Positions 4,590-9,499 of a DNA stretch of 9,499 bases are shown in pieces. Position 1 is the first letter of the stretch. Each line of letters starts with the position of its first letter. The notes beneath the pieces were generated by a model, which made no database searches, had not been told where the DNA came from, and saw nothing but the letters and a program-made list of their open reading frames with translations. Source of the DNA: Nitrospirota bacterium (GTDB taxonomy: Bacteria > Nitrospirota > CAKKRA01 > 9FT-COMBO-42-15); NCBI GenBank assembly GCA_016195585.1, contig JACPZJ010000073.1, forward strand, positions 1 to 9,499, in the 5' to 3' direction. A program made the translations under genes and the position numbers.

Positions 4590-6053
4590 ATGAATAACGA
4601 CGAGCAACTAAGAACACCGCTTTTTGACGCAATGGTCCAGCTTGCGGAGAGCAAAAAGATATCTTTTCACACGCCGGGCCATAAGAGCGGAAAAGGCATA
4701 TCAACACGCTTCAGGAAGTTTGTCGGCAACAAAATCTTCTCAATAGACCTCACCACCTTAGACGAGATAGACTCCCTACAAAAGCCAAAGGGTGTAATAA
4801 AAGAGGCGCAGGCGCTCGCTGCAAGGGCCTATGGCGCTGACCGTTCATATTTTCTTGTAAACGGGACATCCGTCGGCAATCATGCAATGGTCCTCACTGC
4901 CTGCGACCCTGGCTCAAAGGTTATCGTAACAAGGAATGCCCATAAATCTGTTATTGCAGGACTGATACTTATCGGCGCAGAGCCTGTATTTGTAAAACCA
5001 AAGATAGACGGCCAGCTTAAGCTTACATTAAACGCCGCCTTTGACGATATAAAGGATGCCATAGAAAGCAATCCTGAGACAAAGACCCTCTTTCTGACAA
5101 CCCCAAACTACTATGGCGTATGTGTGGACTTAAAAAAGATCATTGCCTACGCCCACGAAAAGGGTATTGCTGTACTTATTGATGAGGCGCATGGGCCTCA
5201 CCTGAAATTCCATAAAGACCTGCCAATATCAGCGCTTGAGGCAGGGGCAGATATGTGTGTTCAGAGCACGCACAAGATAATAGGCGGCATGACGCAGGCA
5301 TCCATGCTGCATGCAAGGAGGGAAAGGATAGACATAGATATCCTTACAAATATCCTGAAACTTGTTCAGACAACAAGCCCGTCATATATCCTGATGGCAT
5401 CCCTTGATCTCGCAAGGATGCAGATGGCAACAGAAGGAGAAAAACTCCTTTCAAAGACAATCAAGCTCGCAGAAGAGGCAAGGACTAAGATAAACAAGAT
5501 TCATGGCATCTCCTGCTTTGGCAAAGAAATTATAAATAAATATGGGCTTGGCGATTTAGATATTACTAAATTAACTATTACTGTAAAGGATATCGGCCTT
5601 ACAGGCTATCAGGTATCTCAACTGCTAAATACAAAATATGATATACAGGTGGAGATGGCTGACCCCTACCATATCCTTGTTATTGTCAGTATCGGCGATA
5701 GAAGAGACGATTTAAAGCGTCTCGTGGCTGCCCTTGAAGAGATAGCAGCAACAGAGAATCAGCTTAAGCTTACAGATATAGACGAGATAAAGCTCCCGCT
5801 CTTTGAAAATAAGCCGGCAATGTCGCCCAGAGAGGCATTCTTCGCTAAAAATAGATTCATTAATGTCAGGGAATCCGCAGGCAAGATATGCTCTGAGATT
5901 ATAACCGTATACCCGCCGGGCATCCCGGTGCTAATCCCCGGCGAAATAATCTCAGAAGATATAGTTGATTATCTGAATAAGATGATTGAATTGGGTGGAA
6001 CCATTGACGGCATGAACGAGGACAATACGCTTATCGGAGTTGTAGACAGATAA
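4590..6053 (+). CDS. speA: PLP-dependent Orn/Lys/Arg decarboxylase, probably arginine decarboxylase
   Basis: A 487-residue fold-type-I PLP enzyme of the Orn/Lys/Arg decarboxylase major domain family. It is close in length to the biosynthetic Bacillus SpeA type and lacks the N-terminal wing domain of the large inducible enzymes. Seen motifs are HTPGHK (27-32), a cofactor-binding NGTS, the PLP-ring Asp and His in DEAHG (198-202), and STHK with Lys229 as the Schiff-base lysine. A C-terminal domain with a PPGIP segment follows. In this operon the likely product is agmatine from arginine, but lysine or ornithine use cannot be excluded from sequence. ATG 4590 lies two codons after the TAA of the preceding gene in the same reading frame and has no Shine-Dalgarno, suggesting reinitiation. 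No agmatinase or SpeB-like gene follows. Confidence 0.88.
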   Translation: MNNDEQLRTPLFDAMVQLAESKKISFHTPGHKSGKGISTRFRKFVGNKIFSIDLTTLDEIDSLQKPKGVIKEAQALAARAYGADRSYFLVNGTSVGNHAMVLTACDPGSKVIVTRNAHKSVIAGLILIGAEPVFVKPKIDGQLKLTLNAAFDDIKDAIESNPETKTLFLTTPNYYGVCVDLKKIIAYAHEKGIAVLIDEAHGPHLKFHKDLPISALEAGADMCVQSTHKIIGGMTQASMLHARRERIDIDILTNILKLVQTTSPSYILMASLDLARMQMATEGEKLLSKTIKLAEEARTKINKIHGISCFGKEIINKYGLGDLDITKLTITVKDIGLTGYQVSQLLNTKYDIQVEMADPYHILVIVSIGDRRDDLKRLVAALEEIAATENQLKLTDIDEIKLPLFENKPAMSPREAFFAKNRFINVRESAGKICSEIITVYPPGIPVLIPGEIISEDIVDYLNKMIELGGTIDGMNEDNTLIGVVDR

Positions 6054-6078
6054 TAAGTCTGTAAAACATTTTAAACAG

Positions 6079-6193
6079 ACGGCAAAGTAAAAAGCTCCAG
6101 ATGCAAGGCGGAGTAAGGGCTCATACCGGAGCATACAAAATAGTATGTGAGGCCGAAGCGACAACGCAGCAGATGGACTTTTTACGAAGCCGT
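6079..6193. mobile_element. 115-bp MITE/REP-like element with imperfect terminal inverted repeats
   Basis: The ends match as inverted repeats: 6079-6099 has ACGGC, three variable bases, GTAAAAAG and TCCA, and 6174-6193 carries the complement with one base fewer. A central CATAC/GTATG hairpin (about 6132-6147) adds folding. There is no coding capacity. It fills the gap between the convergent decarboxylase and deacetylase genes and its right end touches the stop codon of the latter. I associate this type of sequence with Desulfobacterota and Nitrospirota genomes, from memory only. Confidence 0.6.
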
Positions 6194-7140
6194 TAGTTCA
6201 CCAGCCTTGACACCGGCACAACCTCAATCCCGTTTGACTTTAATGCAGGCAGCATCTTTTCCAAAGCAGCTATGGTCTCTGGCCTCGGATGGCCTATAGC
6301 AATAGCCCTGCCCTCTTTCCTTGCGGTATTAATAAGCAGCTCTATCTGCTTTATAATCTCCTTTTCATCCTCTATATCATCAAGAAACACATCCCTCATT
6401 GCCGACTTTAAACCCAGCTTCCTTGCCACATCATAGGCTACTGTCTTTGATGTTGTCCTGCTGTCAACAAAAAATAACCCCTTCCTCTTTATCTCTCCAA
6501 GCACAACCGCCATCGCCTTTCTGTCCTGTGTCAGGAGAGAGCCCATGTGATTATTCACGCCAATCACATTTGGGACTGCCTTCAGGTCATTATTAAGCTG
6601 CTTCAGCATCTCGTTGGGGGTCATATCAGACATGATAAAACCTTCGCCCTTTACCTTTTCATTATTCTCCGGCTCCATTGGAAGGTGAAGGAGGAGGTCA
6701 TAATTCTTCTTCCTAACCTTTCTTGATATATACAGGGAATAATCCTGATTGGGCAATACAGAAAATGAAAAGGAAAGATTCATATTAAGGAGCCTGTTAA
6801 ACATCTCTTTATTATTGCCGAGGTCGTCTATAACAATGGCAATTTGATATAAAGACTCCTTCTTTTCAACCACGTTGGAGGGTTTTTTTGTTAATGGCTC
6901 TTTAACAGGCGGCTCTTTTTGCGGCTCTGCAGGGAGCGGGATGGTTTTCTTTATCTCAGCAGGCGGGAGTGCAGCCTCTTTTTTCTCCTCTTTAAGCAAG
7001 AATAAAACCGCCAGACTGATTATAACAAGGACAGACAGGATTGAGATAGTAATCCATGGCCTTGTCCTTGGCCAACGTATTTTATTTCGTGCGCCCGATT
7101 TCTTTTTGTTTTTTTTCTTTGAAGAAGGTCTGCGTCCCAT
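6193..7140 (-). CDS. Divergent polysaccharide deacetylase (YibQ type), membrane-anchored
   Basis: A 315-residue protein with a very basic cytoplasmic N-terminus (about 1-28, KKKNKKK), one membrane segment (about 29-49), a Pro/Lys/Glu-rich periplasmic linker (50-97) and a divergent polysaccharide deacetylase domain (about 98-314). The domain shows the expected IVIDDLG (Asp105, Asp106), LLHLPMEP (His152), GVNNHMGS (His198), FVDSRTT and IGHPRPET motifs. The family has an NodB-like barrel with probable metal ligands and is thought to act on envelope polysaccharide or peptidoglycan; the substrate is not established. There is no convincing Shine-Dalgarno before ATG 7138-7140. The stop TAA (6195-6193) takes its last base from the terminal repeat of the adjacent element. 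The TPR gene upstream is codirectional, 92 bp away. Confidence 0.87.
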   Translation of the reverse strand: MGRRPSSKKKNKKKSGARNKIRWPRTRPWITISILSVLVIISLAVLFLLKEEKKEAALPPAEIKKTIPLPAEPQKEPPVKEPLTKKPSNVVEKKESLYQIAIVIDDLGNNKEMFNRLLNMNLSFSFSVLPNQDYSLYISRKVRKKNYDLLLHLPMEPENNEKVKGEGFIMSDMTPNEMLKQLNNDLKAVPNVIGVNNHMGSLLTQDRKAMAVVLGEIKRKGLFFVDSRTTSKTVAYDVARKLGLKSAMRDVFLDDIEDEKEIIKQIELLINTARKEGRAIAIGHPRPETIAALEKMLPALKSNGIEVVPVSRLVN

Positions 7141-7185
7141 ATTATATTAAATTTCAAACTAATACAAACACGCAATAAATAAATT

Positions 7186-7236
7186 GTAGGGCAGCCCTTT
7201 AGGGTTGCTTAAGGCAAGGCTAAAGCCTTGCCCTAC
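7186..7236. repeat. 51-bp double-hairpin repeat overlapping the TPR gene stop
   Basis: Ends GTAGGGCA (7186-7193) and TGCCCTAC (7229-7236) are exact inverted repeats. Inside are two hairpins: GCAGCCCT/AGGGTTGC (7191-7208, one G-T) and GGCAAGGCT/AGCCTTGCC (7213-7232, loop AA). The right end contains the complement of the TAG stop of the TPR gene (7233-7235). There is no T run on either strand to make it a standard terminator. Confidence 0.65.
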
Positions 7237-8003
7237 TTCTTAAGATTGCTCAGGTGCCTCTTAATCCGTTCCCCAAGCTCCTTATCTTCCTTTGGTATAA
7301 GGTTCAAATATATCCTGTAATGCCTTTTGGCATCCTCTATCCTGCCCATCCTCTCAAGGGTAATTGCATAATTAAGATTAATAGCAGGATTAGCCGCATC
7401 TATCTCTATAGCCTTCTTAAAGAGCCCTTCTGCCTCTTTATATCTTCCCTGATTATCATAGAGCACAGCAAGATTATTCATGGCATCCAGATATTTTGGG
7501 TCAATCCTTAATGCCTCCTGATATTCGAAAACAGCCTTGTCATAGGCGCCGCCCTCTTTATAGATCAGCCCAAGATTATTATGAGCAGAGGCAATGTCTG
7601 GTTTTAATGAAACTGCTGTAAGGAGTTCTGCTGTGGCCTCTGCAAGCCTCTTTTCTTTATATAATTCAAGCGCCCTTTTCTGATGTTCTACTGCCTCCTT
7701 TTCATTTATCCTTGAGGTATCATCTTCCTTCTTCACCTCTGCAGCCTTTTTTATATCAACCTCAGGCGCCGCCTTTGCCTTACTAACAGCATCTCCTTTT
7801 GATTTGGTCTTAATCAGATAAATATTTCCCTTCCATAATAGAAGGCCGAGGGCAGCTATGATGATAACAGCTATGCCGATGAGAAAGAGGCTTCTTTTTA
7901 CACCTATCGTTCTGTCAGAGAATGTGAATTTCTCTTCTGCTGAGGCGCCATTCTTCCCCTTATCCCTCGCTGCCTTTTTCAAGGCCTCATTAACTATACT
8001 CAT
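7233..8003 (-). CDS. Membrane-anchored TPR protein with GspB-like N-terminus
   Basis: A 256-residue protein that starts MSIVNEALKKAARDKG, an amphipathic opening resembling GspB- and MshN-type accessory proteins of secretion or type IV pilus systems. One membrane segment (about 39-57) and a charged Lys/Ala/Glu linker follow. At least three canonical TPR units (about 104-240) come next, with signatures such as AHNNLGLIYKEGG, AMNNLAVLYDNQG and the Asp-Pro/Lys-Pro helix ends. TPRs bind protein partners, so the likely role is a periplasmic scaffold, partner unknown. GGGGA lies 7 nt before ATG 8001-8003. The stop codon falls inside an inverted repeat, so the C-terminus may have been redefined by that insertion. 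The TPR assignment is firm; the secretion link is a weak inference. Confidence 0.83.
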   Translation of the reverse strand: MSIVNEALKKAARDKGKNGASAEEKFTFSDRTIGVKRSLFLIGIAVIIIAALGLLLWKGNIYLIKTKSKGDAVSKAKAAPEVDIKKAAEVKKEDDTSRINEKEAVEHQKRALELYKEKRLAEATAELLTAVSLKPDIASAHNNLGLIYKEGGAYDKAVFEYQEALRIDPKYLDAMNNLAVLYDNQGRYKEAEGLFKKAIEIDAANPAINLNYAITLERMGRIEDAKRHYRIYLNLIPKEDKELGERIKRHLSNLKK

Positions 8004-8073
8004 CCAAAAATCCCCGATTTATAATTTAGCAGGCTGCTGAAAAACCTATGAAAAGCACAAAATGTCATGCTGA

Positions 8074-8092
8074 ACCTGAACTTGATTCAGGT
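8074..8092. repeat. Short hairpin in the TPR-clpC gap
   Basis: ACCTGAA (8074-8080) and TTCAGGT (8086-8092) form a perfect 7-bp stem with a CTTGA loop. It is preceded by GTCATGCTGAA, a string that I recall from dispersed intergenic repeats. No gene or T-rich terminator context is seen. Confidence 0.4.
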
Positions 8093-8116
8093 AAAAAAGC
8101 CTCCCAATAAAACAAA

Positions 8117-8227
8117 AGCCAGTAACCACCCAATAGTAGGGGTTAAGGAGCCGAGGGGTCAAGCGAAATTAAACCCTTGAACCCATGAACCTTTGAACCC
8201 TTTCAATATTGCGTATGACTACTGGCT
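8117..8227. repeat. Inverted-repeat-bounded segment containing degenerate octamer tandem repeats
   Basis: AGCCAGTA (8117-8124) and TACTGGCT (8220-8227) are exact 8-bp inverted repeats bounding 111 bp. Inside, 8174-8206 is a run of degenerate octamers: CCCTTGAA, CCCATGAA, CCTTTGAA, then CCCTTTCAA. There is no reading frame of note. This may be a small degenerate mobile or structural element. Confidence 0.4.
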
Positions 8228-8260
8228 AAAAAGTAGGGGCGTATGGCCATACGCCCCTAC
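8228..8260 (-). terminator. Terminator of the clpC gene: 28-bp perfect palindrome plus T run
   Basis: GTAGGGGCGTATGG (8233-8246) and CCATACGCCCCTAC (8247-8260) are exact complements with no spacer, making a 28-bp palindrome. On the minus strand it is followed at once by TTTTT (8232-8228). It begins 8 bp past the clpC stop (8269-8271), the usual place for an intrinsic terminator. Confidence 0.6.
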
Positions 8261-8268
8261 AGCTTTTC

Positions 8269-9499
8269 TTATGCCCCTGCCATTACCTCATCTTCTACAA
8301 AATCAGGGGTATCTTCCTTCAATATAACCTTGATCTTCCTTGTATCTTTAAAATATCCCATTATAATCTTTTCAGAGAGCTTATCGCCGATATTCTTCTG
8401 TATCACCCTCCTCATAGGCCTTGCGCCATAAGACGGCTGATAGCCTTCCTTAATCAGCCACTTCTTTACCTCTTGCGTAACATCAAGGGTAATGCCCTTT
8501 TCTGTAAGCTGGGCATTCAGCTCCTCAATAAACTTATCAACAATCTTTAACAGGTGCTTCTTATTAAGCGGATGGAATATTACAGTATCATCAAGCCTGT
8601 TTAAGAATTCAGGATTGAATGTCCGCTTCAGCTCGCCGCCTATATCCTCCTTCATCTTCTTGAAGAGGTCTGTTTCTGACGCCTTCTGGAAGCCAAAGGA
8701 TGTCCCCTTGTCAATCAGCCTTGCACCTATATTGGATGTCATTATTAGAACAGTATTCCTAAAGTCCACCCTTCTTCCATAGCTGTCTGTAATGCTGCCA
8801 TTATCAAGGACCTGCAGCAGCATATTAAAGATGTCGGGATGCGCCTTTTCAATCTCATCAAAGAGGACAACAGAATAGGGCCTTCTCCTCACCTTCTCTG
8901 TAAGCTGGCCGCCTTCTTCATATCCAACATATCCGGGAGGCGCCCCTATCAGTTTTGAACTGCTGAATTTTTCCATGTACTCAGACATATCAAGACGGAT
9001 GAGCGCATTTTCATCATTAAAGAGGAATTCTGCCAGCGCCTTTGCGAGCTCTGTCTTCCCAACGCCTGTGGGGCCGAGGAATATAAATGAACCAATAGGC
9101 CTCTTTGTCCCTTTTATCCCTGCCCTGGAACGTCTTATAGCAGTTGCTACTACATTGACTGCCTCATCCTGTCCAACTATCCTTTTGTGAAGCTCCTCCG
9201 CCATACGGAGCAGCCTCTTTGACTCCTCTTCCTCAAGTTTAAAGAGCGGGATGCCGGTAATCTTGGAGACGATATAAGCCACATCCTCCTCTGTTATAAC
9301 CGGCCTCATCTTTTCCTGGGCAGATCTCCAGTCCTTTTTGGTCTCATCAATCAGCCTCGTGAGCCTCTCTTCGTCTTCTCTGAATTTAGCTGCCCTTTCA
9401 AAGTCCTGCAGTTTTATGGAAAGACCCTTCTCTTTTGTAATCTGCCTCAGGCCGCTCTCCATCTCCTTTAATTCCTTGGGGAGATTATAGGTCTGGAGC
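8269..9499 (-). CDS. clpC: ClpC-type AAA+ unfoldase, C-terminal part, cut by the right edge
   Basis: The frame stays open to the window edge: before the ATG at 9460-9462 it reads LQTYNLPKELKE, so that ATG is internal and the true start lies outside. About 410 residues are visible. First is a UVR-like segment (LQDFERAAKFREDEERL) typical of the ClpC middle region. Next come TGIPL, HKRIVGQDEA and the second AAA+ domain with Walker A GPTGVGKT (9052-9075), Walker B VVLFDEIEKAHP (around 8840-8872), MTSNIGA (sensor 1) and GARPMRRVIQ (sensor 2). FGF in the GTSFGFQ loop sits where ClpC/ClpA/ClpX carry their ClpP-binding tripeptide, so it probably works with ClpP. The UVR-like segment favours ClpC over ClpB. 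A terminator-like palindrome follows the stop. Confidence 0.9.
   Translation of the reverse strand, partial: LQTYNLPKELKEMESGLRQITKEKGLSIKLQDFERAAKFREDEERLTRLIDETKKDWRSAQEKMRPVITEEDVAYIVSKITGIPLFKLEEEESKRLLRMAEELHKRIVGQDEAVNVVATAIRRSRAGIKGTKRPIGSFIFLGPTGVGKTELAKALAEFLFNDENALIRLDMSEYMEKFSSSKLIGAPPGYVGYEEGGQLTEKVRRRPYSVVLFDEIEKAHPDIFNMLLQVLDNGSITDSYGRRVDFRNTVLIMTSNIGARLIDKGTSFGFQKASETDLFKKMKEDIGGELKRTFNPEFLNRLDDTVIFHPLNKKHLLKIVDKFIEELNAQLTEKGITLDVTQEVKKWLIKEGYQPSYGARPMRRVIQKNIGDKLSEKIIMGYFKDTRKIKVILKEDTPDFVEDEVMAGA

Noticed and set aside
6875..7150. Plus-strand 91-codon frame opposite the deacetylase N-terminus
   Set aside because: Its Gly/Ser/Phe composition is the mirror of the Pro/Lys/Glu linker on the coding strand; no SD or domain.
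7141..7169. TATAAT with an upstream TTGTAT as promoter for the deacetylase gene
   Set aside because: The -10 box would abut the ATG, so transcription would start inside the coding sequence; the -35 match and 15-nt spacing are poor.
9460..9462. ATG as the start of the ClpC-like gene
   Set aside because: The frame continues upstream to the edge with ClpC-like residues, and the second AAA+ domain alone is not a whole protein of this family.

Overview
The window reads as chromosomal DNA of a Gram-negative (diderm) bacterium of moderate G+C. The diderm call rests on an exported beta-barrel protein ending in aromatic Phe, a periplasmic TlpA-type thioredoxin and an inner-membrane-anchored divergent polysaccharide deacetylase. 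Intergenic spaces are crowded with short palindromic repeats of a kind I associate with Nitrospirota and Desulfobacterota genomes. That lineage guess is from memory and low confidence. I see no tRNA, rRNA, CRISPR array, transposase or phage gene.

Region 1 (1-2830, minus strand) is an envelope and cysteine-rich cluster. In transcription order it holds a 13-cysteine DUF3109/YkgJ-like protein, a small exported Cys/His-rich protein, a predicted outer-membrane beta-barrel with CxxC at its mature N-terminus, a TlpA/ResA-like thioredoxin, and the first 14 codons of another exported protein cut by the left edge. A fully consensus promoter (2153-2180) overlaps the stop codon of the first gene and would give the second gene a 5' leader of only about 8 nt.

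Region 2 (2831-3268) has no long gene but is dense in signals. It contains six interlocking 10-bp units (ABAB'A'B') that can fold two exclusive ways, diverging promoters, an early intrinsic-terminator-like hairpin, a pair of competing hairpins, and a near-perfect Shine-Dalgarno. That Shine-Dalgarno faces a 26-codon frame whose only plausible start is AUA and whose stop lies one base before the speD start.

Region 3 (3269-6053, plus strand) is a compact polyamine operon: speD (AdoMet decarboxylase, TTG start), an ACL5/thermospermine-synthase-like aminopropyltransferase, and a fold-type-I Orn/Lys/Arg decarboxylase. SpeD supplies decarboxylated AdoMet, the aminopropyltransferase uses it, and the last enzyme probably makes the amine acceptor (agmatine if it is an arginine decarboxylase).

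Region 4 (6054-9499, minus strand) holds a YibQ-type divergent polysaccharide deacetylase, a membrane-anchored TPR protein and the C-terminal part of a ClpC unfoldase. Each of these genes ends inside or within 10 bp of a repeat or palindrome.

The most interesting candidates for undescribed biology are the speD leader with its putative non-AUG upstream reading frame, the plant-like aminopropyltransferase, and the cysteine-rich envelope cassette.
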